A DNA stretch of 25,194 nucleotides from an uncultured Mycoplasmatota bacterium (lineage in GTDB: Bacteria > Bacillota_I > Bacilli_A > RF39 > UBA660), in assembly GCA_900552975.1 (NCBI GenBank), contig UWSL01000009.1, positions 1-25,194 on the forward strand. Reading direction: 5' to 3'. The number at the start of each line of letters is the position of its first letter. The stretch's first letter is position 1. Of the stretch, positions 15,202 to 22,387 are shown piece by piece. The position numbers were made by a program, and so were the translations under genes. Under the pieces are notes generated by a model. That model had not been told where the DNA came from, made no database searches, and worked only from the letters and a program-made list of their open reading frames with translations.

Positions 15202-15762
15202 TTACTTTTGCATCTTTTTTATATCATTATCATATTTTTTCTTTAATACTTTAATTAAATTATTTGTAACTACTTCATATTCCCCCAAATGTCTATATTG
15301 ATAATTTATTTGTTTAAAATTATTTAAATTTACTGGTTTAAACACTATTCTAGATAAATCCTTATAAGATAATCCTTTAAACAGCATAGTTTTAAAATGA
15401 TTTAAACAGATTAATTTATAATCATTATAGTACTCATCATCTAATATAACATAATTTACCAATTCATTATTTTTCAAATAATCAACTATACCTAATAAAC
15501 GTGATGATAACTTTATATCTCCTAAATACCCTTCAAAATTTGGATCTATAAAATCAATATCATATATACATAACTCCTCAAATTGAGATTTCAATTCTTT
15601 TCTCCTAGCTTCTGTTCCGTTCCTTTGCCAAGAACTTATCATAACAACTTTAGCATTATACATTTGAATTAATAAATTTAGAACTTTTACACTTTCTGAT
15701 AAAAATACAGAACCATTATCATTTAAAACTCCATCTATATCCAAAAATATTATATTTCTCAT
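15202..15762 (-). CDS. HAD-family phosphatase of the SAK (RNA-repair-associated) type
   Basis: A 186-aa protein with HAD motif I FLDIDGVLN (D8, D10), motif II VVMISSWQRN and a motif III/IV-like NYVILDDE. This compact pattern, with SSW in motif II and the LDDE acidic pair, matches the HAD domain described in Swiss Army Knife RNA-repair proteins (PF18143). Stand-alone copies are widespread and their substrates unknown. Its C-terminal third is Lys/Asn-rich with no further motif. AGGGGGA precedes the ATG at 15762. It lies just downstream of tRNA-Trp but is separated from it by a terminator. Confidence 0.75.
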   Translation of the reverse strand: MRNIIFLDIDGVLNDNGSVFLSESVKVLNLLIQMYNAKVVMISSWQRNGTEARRKELKSQFEELCIYDIDFIDPNFEGYLGDIKLSSRLLGIVDYLKNNELVNYVILDDEYYNDYKLICLNHFKTMLFKGLSYKDLSRIVFKPVNLNNFKQINYQYRHLGEYEVVTNNLIKVLKKKYDNDIKKMQK

Positions 15763-15770
15763 AAATCCCC

Positions 15771-15806
15771 CTAAAAATAAAGACTTGATATTTTTATATC
15801 AAGTCT
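15771..15806 (-). terminator. tRNA-Trp terminator
   Basis: An 11-bp perfect stem AGACTTGATAT/ATATCAAGTCT (15781-15791 with 15796-15806), 4-base loop, followed in the minus direction by TTATTTTTA. Confidence 0.8.
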
Positions 15807-15841
15807 CACATAACGAACACTATAGTTCGACTAATTCTTAA

Positions 15842-15915
15842 TGGCAGGGGTAGCAGGAGTCGAACCCACATCAGCGGTTTTGGAGACCGACGTTCTACCA
15901 TTGAACTATACCCCT
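15842..15915 (-). tRNA. tRNA-Trp (anticodon CCA)
   Basis: On the minus strand the acceptor AGGGGTA pairs with TACCCCT, the discriminator is G, and the 3' CCA is encoded. The anticodon loop CTCCAAA places CCA at positions 34-36, and the T arm contains GGTTCGACTCC. The total is 74 bases with CCA. An encoded CCA anticodon fits the standard code (TGA as stop). Confidence 0.95.
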
Positions 15916-15931
15916 AAGCAACAACAATCCC

Positions 15932-15959
15932 ATTATACCATATTTTTCCTATAAGTAAA
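15932..15959 (-). promoter_or_regulatory. tRNA-Trp promoter
   Basis: The minus strand has TTTACT (plus 15954-15959), a 16-base spacer, and TGGTATAAT with the -10 at plus 15932-15937, 17 bases before the tRNA. Confidence 0.6.
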
Positions 15960-15977
15960 GTTTTTTACTAAATGTTT

Positions 15978-16007
15978 TTGAACCAAAGAATACAAAATAC
16001 ATAAAAT
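15978..16007 (+). promoter_or_regulatory. Possible promoter of the cell-wall hydrolase gene
   Basis: TTGAAC at 15978-15983 and TAAAAT at 16002-16007, spacer 18. This is a weak -10. Confidence 0.35.
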
Positions 16008-16022
16008 ATATTAGGTGAAAAT

Positions 16023-16445
16023 ATGATAATAAAATACAATTCTAAAGAACTAGATTTACTAGCTCGTATCATGCGTGCAGAAGCACTAAATGAAGGAAAT
16101 CTCGGAATGTTAATGGTTGGTAATGTTGTTGTAAATCGTGCTATTGCTAATTGTTTAACTTTCAAAAATATTAGAACTCTTACTGAAGCTATCTATCAGC
16201 CAAACCAATTTGTCGGAACTAAAAGTTCTCTTTTTCAATCTTCATCTACAAAAACAGAAAAAAATTTAGCTAAAAGAGTCATAAATGGTGAATATTATCA
16301 TCCAGCAACCAATGCTCTTTGGTTTTATGCCCCTGCATCTAATACTAATTGTAAAGAAAAATGGTATGATCAAAACTTTGCTGGGCGATATAAAAATCAC
16401 TGTTTTTACAAGCCAGAATCTGGAGTATGTCAAGAAATATATTAA
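16023..16445 (+). CDS. CwlJ/SleB-like cell wall hydrolase (Hydrolase_2)
   Basis: A 140-aa protein that is almost entirely a SleB/CwlJ catalytic domain. LLARIMRAEALNEG holds the probable catalytic Glu (E20), and GMLMVGNVVVNRAIAN, TLTEAIYQPNQF and ATNALWFYAP follow as in the family. These enzymes cleave muramic-lactam peptidoglycan in spore cortex, or act on vegetative wall in non-sporing relatives. It has no signal peptide, like CwlJ, which is about the same length. CwlJ in Bacillus sits with gerQ, which is not seen here. AGGTG lies 6 bases before ATG. Whether the host forms spores cannot be told from this window. Confidence 0.85.
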   Translation: MIIKYNSKELDLLARIMRAEALNEGNLGMLMVGNVVVNRAIANCLTFKNIRTLTEAIYQPNQFVGTKSSLFQSSSTKTEKNLAKRVINGEYYHPATNALWFYAPASNTNCKEKWYDQNFAGRYKNHCFYKPESGVCQEIY

Positions 16446-16483
16446 AAAATACTAAATAACTTTTCAATTATTTAGTATTTTTT
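16444..16483. terminator. Bidirectional intrinsic terminator
   Basis: A 16-bp perfect stem (16444-16459 with 16468-16483) and 8-base loop, A-tract and T-tract ends, overlapping the stops of the hydrolase and the converging nrtR gene. Confidence 0.85.
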
Positions 16484-17292
16484 TTATACCTAAACAAAGT
16501 CGAAGGTCTATGCCCTGCACCCGTTTGAACATATTCTGTTTTTTCTACTTTATCTGCAATGATTCTTCTAAAGGCAGGATCTAACAACTTCTTATTCAAA
16601 ATAACCTCATAAACTTGTTGTAAATCACCTAAAGCAAATAATTCTGGCATCAAATTAAAAGCTATATCTGTATAACTAATTTTATTTCGTAATCTTTCAA
16701 TTCCTGACCAAATAACTAAAGGGTGATCAAAAGCTATCTTTTCATTTTCTTCTACTTCAAATTTATATCTATCACTAGTCTTTTCTTTCAATATTTTTTT
16801 TATTTTAAATTTCAAAGTTTCATTACCATTATCTAAAACAACTACCACATTATCTTCTTCTTCAAAATAATTTACATTAAACCATGAAGCATTGCTACTT
16901 AATTTATCATTTAACTTGTTTTTATCAATTAATGCCATATAAGATGTTGATACTACTCGCATTCGTGGATCACGATTTACTGCACCAAAAGTATACAATT
17001 GTTCCAAATAAACATCATGTATATTAGTTTCTCTAGACAAAATTCTTTTTGGACAATCTTCCAAATCTTCATTAATATCCAAAAAACCTCCAGGCAAACA
17101 CCATTTATCTTTAAAAGGATAATCATCTCTTTTAACTAATAAAACACTCATATACTTTTTATTAGACTTTCGATAATTACTTTGAACCTCGTCGCTTATA
17201 CTAAAAATTAAAATATCTGTTGTCATCGAAAGTCTATCAAATTTATTTGGATCATAAGCTTCTAAAAACTCTTTCTCACTTTTATACAACAT
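16468..17292 (-). CDS. nrtR: NrtR-type transcriptional regulator of NAD metabolism (Nudix-like plus winged helix)
   Basis: NrtR proteins repress NAD synthesis genes and release DNA when a Nudix-like domain binds ADP-ribose or a related product. Here the N-terminal ~150 residues are Nudix-like (MSVLLVKR, KWCLPGGFLDINEDLED). The C-terminal ~75 form the typical NrtR winged helix: PELFALGDLQQVYEVIL, LDPAFRRIIADKV and the closing GHRPSTLFRYK. The Nudix box at residues 69-91 is degenerate: RE is RI (I84), the first E of EE is R87, and G is N90, so hydrolysis is unlikely while ligand binding may remain. Start at ATG 17292 with GAGGTG 6 bases upstream. It lies beyond the 3' end of the NAD operon and diverges from a 5'-nucleotidase-like gene. 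Confidence 0.88.
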   Translation of the reverse strand: MLYKSEKEFLEAYDPNKFDRLSMTTDILIFSISDEVQSNYRKSNKKYMSVLLVKRDDYPFKDKWCLPGGFLDINEDLEDCPKRILSRETNIHDVYLEQLYTFGAVNRDPRMRVVSTSYMALIDKNKLNDKLSSNASWFNVNYFEEEDNVVVVLDNGNETLKFKIKKILKEKTSDRYKFEVEENEKIAFDHPLVIWSGIERLRNKISYTDIAFNLMPELFALGDLQQVYEVILNKKLLDPAFRRIIADKVEKTEYVQTGAGHRPSTLFRYKKNTK

Positions 17293-17311
17293 TAATAACA
17301 CCTCGGCTTCA

Positions 17312-17336
17312 TTATATCATGAAAGATTTTTAACTT
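17312..17336 (-). promoter_or_regulatory. nrtR promoter
   Basis: The minus strand reads TTTAAG, a 17-base spacer, then TATAAT in the extended form TGATATAAT, about 20-25 bases before the start at 17292. Confidence 0.5.
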
Positions 17337-17390
17337 AAAGAAACTATACATATTTAAGACAATAAATTATAAAAATACTAACAAAATTCA

Positions 17391-17399
17391 TGATATACT
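17391..17399 (+). promoter_or_regulatory. Extended -10 promoter of the 5'-nucleotidase-like gene
   Basis: TGATATACT, one mismatch from TGnTATAAT, lies 22 bases before the ATG at 17421. It mirrors the nrtR -10, giving an 11-bp inverted repeat (17313-17323 with 17387-17397). Confidence 0.45.
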
Positions 17400-17420
17400 A
17401 AAAATAGAAAAGATGATTTT

Positions 17421-17963
17421 ATGAAAATAGGAATAGATATAGATGATACTCTAACTAACACTAAAGAAAAGCAAATTATACACTGGAAAGAATATCTAAA
17501 AAAGTATCCACAAAATAAATATACTGAAAAATTGCCAAGTAATATTAATACTTTTGGAGATCCTTACATTAATAAATTTTGGGACGAATATCGTGAAGAA
17601 TTATCTTTTAATACCACTTTCAAAAAAGATGCTTCAAAAATTCTTCATACCTTAAAAAGTGATGGTCATACTCTTTGTATTATAACATCACGCCCCGATG
17701 AAAAATATAAAGATTTAAAGCTAAGATTAACAAAGTGGTTTAAAGAAAACAATATTCCTATCACTATCTTTTATACAAATATCAAAGAAAAGGCTTTATT
17801 CGCTAAAAATAATAATATAGATTTAATTATTGATGATGATCTAATTCAATGTCAAAATGCTCTTAAACTAAATTTAAAAGCCATTTTATTTAATAAAGAC
17901 TCGCATTTTAACGGACCTCAAGCAACAACATGGCAAGAAGTTTATGAAATCATCAATCATTAG
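17421..17963 (+). CDS. 5'(3')-deoxyribonucleotidase-like HAD hydrolase (NT5C family)
   Basis: A 180-aa HAD hydrolase. Motif I is GIDIDDTLT (D6, D8), motif II is CIITSRP, and the motif IV region is DLIIDDD, in the arrangement of the NT5C/PF06941 family, which removes phosphate from 5'-nucleotides. It has a helical insert between motifs I and II (IHWKEYLKKYP onward) as a cap. It diverges from nrtR and converges on nadK, overlapping the nadK 3' end by 11 bases. That context suggests, without proving, that the substrate may be NMN, NaMN or another mononucleotide of NAD turnover. The ribosome site (AAAGATGAT) is weak. Confidence 0.75.
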   Translation: MKIGIDIDDTLTNTKEKQIIHWKEYLKKYPQNKYTEKLPSNINTFGDPYINKFWDEYREELSFNTTFKKDASKILHTLKSDGHTLCIITSRPDEKYKDLKLRLTKWFKENNIPITIFYTNIKEKALFAKNNNIDLIIDDDLIQCQNALKLNLKAILFNKDSHFNGPQATTWQEVYEIINH

Positions 17964-18762
17964 CTAATACTTTATTATTAACTACTTTTATAAAATGAAA
18001 ATCATTCATTCTTAAACATTTTATTTTTTTATCAGTTATTTTTGTTTCGATTTTTATAACATTATCTAAAAACTTATTTACACCATCTATTTGAATAAAT
18101 AAATCAGTATTCTTTTTATTAGGCACTAAAGTTATTACTTTATTACTCGGTACAATAACACTATTAACTAAAGTTCTAAAAACTTTATTATTTAAAGGCG
18201 CTATCGGCGTAATAGATAAAGTTTTCAAAGTATTATAAATAATACTACCACCAAAACTCATATTATACGCTGTACTACCAGTGCTAGTACTAATTAATAA
18301 GCCATCTCCTGTAAAATTTTCTAATAACTCATTATCAACTAATACAGGAACCTTCAAAGTATTAAACTCTTTATTTCTAACAACAATTTCATTTAAACTA
18401 TCAAAATAGTAAATTTCATCTTCTGTAATAATTTTAGTTTCTTGAATTGCTAACTCTTCTATTTTATATTTATCAGAATTTAATCTTTTTACAAAATCAA
18501 TACATTCACTAATATTTATTTCTTGTAAAAAGCCAAGCGTTCCACTATTAACTCCAATGTAATAAATATTTTCATTAAATTTATTATCTTTAACCATACG
18601 CAAAAAGGATCCATCGCCACCTACTGAAATAGCCAATTCATAATCTTCATCAACTATTTCAAAACCATATTTTAACAATTCCATTTCTAAGTCTTTAGCT
18701 ACTATTGTTGATTTTTCATTATCATTTATAAAAAGTTTTATTTTATTAATTTTTCTTCCCAT
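17953..18762 (-). CDS. nadK: NAD kinase
   Basis: Phosphorylates NAD to NADP, the last step of the pathway encoded here. The catalytic GGDGSFL motif (residues 48-54, usually GGDGTFL) holds D50. It is followed by NSGTLGFLQE and by DGLLISTSTGSTAYNMSFGG, the NAD-binding block with a conserved glycine- and serine-rich turn. At 269 aa it is of normal length. The gene is last in the NAD operon and overlaps the end of pncC by 25 bases; GAGGAAATATT precedes its ATG. I saw no clear terminator after it; the converging nucleotidase gene overlaps its 3' end. Confidence 0.95.
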   Translation of the reverse strand: MGRKINKIKLFINDNEKSTIVAKDLEMELLKYGFEIVDEDYELAISVGGDGSFLRMVKDNKFNENIYYIGVNSGTLGFLQEINISECIDFVKRLNSDKYKIEELAIQETKIITEDEIYYFDSLNEIVVRNKEFNTLKVPVLVDNELLENFTGDGLLISTSTGSTAYNMSFGGSIIYNTLKTLSITPIAPLNNKVFRTLVNSVIVPSNKVITLVPNKKNTDLFIQIDGVNKFLDNVIKIETKITDKKIKCLRMNDFHFIKVVNNKVLAND

Positions 18763-19235
18763 AATATTTCCTCAATTTTTTCTATAATTGCCTTAATTAC
18801 TTCTTCTTTATTTCTTTTTCGACTAGCTTTATCAACATTCATATCCAAATCATAATATTTATTCTTATAAAATATACTGATAAATACTTCATTATCTTTA
18901 CCAAAATTATTATTTATATCAGCTTTATTTAGTTTACCAGTTATTCCAATTCCAAAGGAAGCTTGAGCAAACTTTGCTATGTTCAAAGCCATCTCATGGG
19001 CAGTCTCTATACTATAAACACTATATTTTTCAATAACTTCTGGTTTAACACCCATTTTTATTTTATATTCATTACAATAAGTTACTGCACTAAATTTTAA
19101 TACTTCACTTGCTCCTTCAATTGACGTAATAGCATTTGCAACTCCGCCACCAGTACAAGATTCCATAGATGCTATTGTTAAATGATTTTTAGTTAGTATC
19201 TTAATAATTTTCTTAAAATTTTTCATATACATCAT
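18738..19235 (-). CDS. pncC: NMN deamidase (CinA C-terminal domain, stand-alone)
   Basis: Stand-alone CinA C-terminal domain, the family that hydrolyses NMN to NaMN and ammonia and so returns NMN (for example from DNA ligase) to the deamidated pathway. The conserved MESCTGGGVANAIT block is at residues 24-37, then a SAVTYCNEYKIKMGV segment and the GIGITG motif. The usual GP(G) stretch after ITG is replaced by KLNKADINNNFG, a local divergence. At 165 aa it lacks the N-terminal MoCF domain of full CinA. Its first ATG overlaps the nadD stop as TAATG, indicating coupled translation; in-frame ATGs at 19232 and 19226 are alternatives. Its operon position supports PncC function over competence. Confidence 0.88.
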   Translation of the reverse strand: MMYMKNFKKIIKILTKNHLTIASMESCTGGGVANAITSIEGASEVLKFSAVTYCNEYKIKMGVKPEVIEKYSVYSIETAHEMALNIAKFAQASFGIGITGKLNKADINNNFGKDNEVFISIFYKNKYYDLDMNVDKASRKRNKEEVIKAIIEKIEEILWEEKLIK

Positions 19236-19819
19236 TACTTTCTATATAATTTACTTTTCTCTATATATTTTAAAACATTTTTATCTAAATAAGAAGAGAC
19301 ATCAACACCTTTTCTTATTTCATCTCTGATCAATGTTGATGATAAATCATCTAATTCCATTGGTACATCAATTATATTATGAGAATATTTTTTATACTTT
19401 ATTATCAAAGAAGCAAAGTCATTACCACTTCTATTAATTACTAAAAACTTATAATTATTTAAAATATAATCACTTTTTTTCCAAGTATCTATATAATCTA
19501 AATTATCAGTACCACATATAAAATATATATCATCATTTATATTTTGTTTAGCAAAATAATCCAAAGTTTCCCAAGTATAGACAACACTTTTCTTCAATTC
19601 ATAATCACTAACAACCATATTATCATACTTGCTAGCAACCAGCTTTAGCATTTCATACCTATCTTTAGCCGAACTCAAATTACTTTTATAACTATATTTT
19701 TCTCCCGTTGGAACAAAAACAATTTTATCAACATAATGTTGTTTTAGTAAAAAAAGTGCTATTTGTTCATGTCTTTTATGAATAGGATTAAAACTTCCTC
19801 CAAAAACACCTATTTTCAT
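19235..19819 (-). CDS. nadD: Nicotinate-nucleotide adenylyltransferase
   Basis: Joins NaMN and ATP to make NaAD and PPi. The nucleotidyltransferase motif at the N-terminus is GGSFNPIHKRH (residues 7-17), where most NadD proteins have GGTFDPIHxGH; both histidines are kept but G is R16. The C-terminal SSTLIRDEIRKG matches the ISSTxIR motif. The middle has the FICGTDNL and WKKSDYIL segments of the family. The length of 194 aa is typical. GGGTAA lies 5 bases before ATG, and the gene starts 20 bases after nadE. Confidence 0.93.
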   Translation of the reverse strand: MKIGVFGGSFNPIHKRHEQIALFLLKQHYVDKIVFVPTGEKYSYKSNLSSAKDRYEMLKLVASKYDNMVVSDYELKKSVVYTWETLDYFAKQNINDDIYFICGTDNLDYIDTWKKSDYILNNYKFLVINRSGNDFASLIIKYKKYSHNIIDVPMELDDLSSTLIRDEIRKGVDVSSYLDKNVLKYIEKSKLYRK

Positions 19820-19839
19820 AAATTACCCACTATACAATT

Positions 19840-21759
19840 TTAGAATTCTAACCAAGTTGAACCATCTGCATCACTTGGCATTCTAAGATCACCTCGAGGT
19901 GAAACACTTATTGTCCCAACCTTTGGACCATCAGGTAAGCAACTACGCTTAAATTGCTGACTAAAAAATCTCTTTACAAAAAATTTTAGCCATTTATCAA
20001 TTTCCTTTTCATTATACATTCCCTTAAAAGTATGACATGCTAAATATTTAATTTTTTTAATACTAGCTCCATATCTCATAAAATGATATATAAAGAAATC
20101 ATGTAAAACATAAGGACCAACTACTAATTCAGTATGTTGCTTAATATTATCTTTTTTATCTGGCGGCAAAAGTTCTGGACTAATAGGAGTATCTAAAATA
20201 TCTAAAATTGTTTTCTTACATTCATCATCATTTTCTTTTAAAGCAAAATACTCTACTAAGTATCTAACCAATGTTTTAGGAATTGATGAATTAATGGCAT
20301 ACATGCTCATATGATCACCATTATAAGTACACCAACCTAAAATCAATTCTGATAAGTCACCTGTTCCAATAACTAAACCATTTTCTTTATTGGCAACATC
20401 CATTAAAATTTGAGTACGTTCACGAGCTTGAGTATTTTCATAAGTTATACTTCGATCTTCTAATGGTAAACTTATATCTTTAAAATGTTGTAATGAAGCT
20501 TCTTTAATACTTATTTCCTGAATTGTAACTCCATACTTTCTCATTAATTGTAGTGCATTATTATAAGTTCTTCCAGTTGTTCCAAATCCAGGCATTGTAA
20601 TTCCAATAATATTATCATTACTTATCCCTAATTTACGGTATGCTTCTATAGTAACCAAAAAAGCTAAAGTACTATCTAAACCACCACTAATTCCGATAAT
20701 ACATTTTTTCAAACCTGTATGTTTTAATCTTTTTGCTAAACCACAAGCTTGAATATTAATTATTTCTTCACATCTTGCTTTCCTTAAATTTTCATCATTT
20801 GGAACAAAAGGATACATATCATAATGACGTAACAAATTATTATTTTCATCATCAGCCTTAATATCTATCATTCTATAAGAATCTGTAGCTTCAACATCCA
20901 TAAAACTTTTATTTTTAATTCTATTGTTCATAAGTCTTTGGATATCAACATCTTGCATAATTAAATTAGATTTAAAAGAAAATCTTTCATTCTCAATTAA
21001 ACAACTTCCATTTTCATAAATACCAGCATAACCTGAAAAGACTAAATCCGTACTAGACTCATTAACGCCTGCTGAAGCATAAACATATGCACAAATATTT
21101 TTTGCTGATTGAATACTTATTATTTTTTTACGATAATCACTCTTACCAATTACTTCATTACTAGCAGATAAGTTAAAAATCAAAGTAGCCCCATTTAAAC
21201 ACGCATCAACACTAGGTGATTTAGGACTCCACATATCTTCACAAAGTTCAATTCCAAAACAAATGCTCATATTATCAATATCTCTAAATAACAAATTAAC
21301 ACCTATTGGAACTTCTTGACCTAAAATAGTAATATTTTTACTAACTAATTTCTTACCAGAACTAAACCATCTTTTCTCGTAAAATTCATTATAATTTGGC
21401 AAATAAATTTTAGGAACAACACCAAGTATCTTGCCATTTTGTAAAACAGCAGCACAATTAAATAATTGATTATCACATAAAATAGGTAAACCTATAATAA
21501 TAGTAATATCTAAAGTACTTATTTCATTAAGTAAATTTAATAAAGAAGCATTAACCTGTTCCATCAATGTATCTTGAAAAAATAAATCACCACATGTATA
21601 ACCTGTTAACGATAATTCAGGAAACAAAATAATTTTTGCACCTTCATTAGATGCTTGTTTTACTAATTTTATAATTTCCTTTGTATTAAAAAGCACATTC
21701 CCAACTTTAATTTCAGGTACTGCTACTGCCACTCTAAAATAGCCATAATCTTTATTCAT
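19840..21759 (-). CDS. nadE: Glutamine-dependent NAD synthetase
   Basis: Amidates NaAD to NAD using glutamine and ATP. The N-terminal nitrilase-type glutaminase has the triad E48 (FPELSLTGY), K117 (VVPKIYLPNY) and C173 (GIELCEDMW). The C-terminal synthetase has the PP-loop GISGGLDSTLAF near residue 360 and the LVIGTGDLSELILGW and YAINSSIPKTLV blocks. At 639 aa it is the long, glutamine-using form, so the cell need not rely on free ammonia. Start chosen at ATG 21759, 8-9 bases after AAGGA; ATG 21768 lies directly against that site. It overlaps the upstream Nudix gene by a few codons, consistent with coupled translation. Confidence 0.95.
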   Translation of the reverse strand: MNKDYGYFRVAVAVPEIKVGNVLFNTKEIIKLVKQASNEGAKIILFPELSLTGYTCGDLFFQDTLMEQVNASLLNLLNEISTLDITIIIGLPILCDNQLFNCAAVLQNGKILGVVPKIYLPNYNEFYEKRWFSSGKKLVSKNITILGQEVPIGVNLLFRDIDNMSICFGIELCEDMWSPKSPSVDACLNGATLIFNLSASNEVIGKSDYRKKIISIQSAKNICAYVYASAGVNESSTDLVFSGYAGIYENGSCLIENERFSFKSNLIMQDVDIQRLMNNRIKNKSFMDVEATDSYRMIDIKADDENNNLLRHYDMYPFVPNDENLRKARCEEIINIQACGLAKRLKHTGLKKCIIGISGGLDSTLAFLVTIEAYRKLGISNDNIIGITMPGFGTTGRTYNNALQLMRKYGVTIQEISIKEASLQHFKDISLPLEDRSITYENTQARERTQILMDVANKENGLVIGTGDLSELILGWCTYNGDHMSMYAINSSIPKTLVRYLVEYFALKENDDECKKTILDILDTPISPELLPPDKKDNIKQHTELVVGPYVLHDFFIYHFMRYGASIKKIKYLACHTFKGMYNEKEIDKWLKFFVKRFFSQQFKRSCLPDGPKVGTISVSPRGDLRMPSDADGSTWLEF

Positions 21760-22375
21760 TATTATCATCCTTTTCTTTCCATAAATATGTCAAAAAAGCT
21801 AATTTTGATCCAGAATCATTTATACCAAGTGTTTTTACATCACTTTCTTTTATCATTTTCAAAATTTCTGCTTTTTCAAGTTCCAAAGAAACTATTTTTT
21901 CAGTCCCATCACCTTTTAACTCTTCTACTTTTTTACATCCAGTTGCTACATAAACTCTAACTACTGCTTTACTACATCCTTGATCTTGATGATGATTCTC
22001 TATTTCATAAATATCTTCACAAACATAACCAGTTTCTTCACGCAACTCTCTTTTGGCCGTTTTTATCGGATTTTCACCATCTTCCACCATTCCAGCTGGA
22101 AACTCAACTGCCATCTCAGCTATTGTATTTGGACGCGATTCTAAAATCATTACAAATTTCGAATCATTAGTAATAGGAATAATAATTACTGCATCACCAT
22201 TCATTTTATTTTTAGTTATTTGTTCAACTTTCTTTGTACTACCATCTCGGTATGTTACTAAATATGTTCTCTTCCCAAGATATCCTTCTTCATATTTACT
22301 AATCAACTCTTTTTTAACTATCTCTAATTTTTCTAAATCTTTACTAAGTTCATTTATATTTAACACTTTAATCAT
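21752..22375 (-). CDS. ADP-ribose pyrophosphatase (Nudix hydrolase)
   Basis: Splits ADP-ribose, released when NAD is consumed, into AMP and ribose 5-phosphate. The Nudix box is canonical: G95-x5-E101-x7-R109-E110-L-x-E113-E114-x-G116-Y. Upstream, EFPAGMVEDGE and the NTIAEMAVE segment fit the ADPRase/NudF group, as does the 207-aa length. The gene lies in the NAD operon between pncB and nadE, which supports the substrate. The start is uncertain: GTG at 22381 lacks a ribosome site, ATG at 22375 sits against GGAG, and GTG at 22366 has the best spacing. Unlike the NrtR homologue in this window, its catalytic residues are intact. Confidence 0.88.
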   Translation of the reverse strand: MIKVLNINELSKDLEKLEIVKKELISKYEEGYLGKRTYLVTYRDGSTKKVEQITKNKMNGDAVIIIPITNDSKFVMILESRPNTIAEMAVEFPAGMVEDGENPIKTAKRELREETGYVCEDIYEIENHHQDQGCSKAVVRVYVATGCKKVEELKGDGTEKIVSLELEKAEILKMIKESDVKTLGINDSGSKLAFLTYLWKEKDDNNE

Positions 22376-22387
22376 CTCCACTATTAA

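Noticed and set aside
15842..15915. TGA read as tryptophan, as in mycoplasmas
   Set aside because: The tRNA-Trp has anticodon CCA, genes such as nadK end in TGA, and all enzymes are full length under the standard code.
17313..17397. 11-bp inverted repeat between nrtR and the nucleotidase gene as an NrtR operator
   Set aside because: Both arms are the extended -10 elements of the two divergent promoters, a motif also present ahead of unrelated genes. It lacks the TTAA-N7-TTAA pattern seen at the NAD operon promoter.
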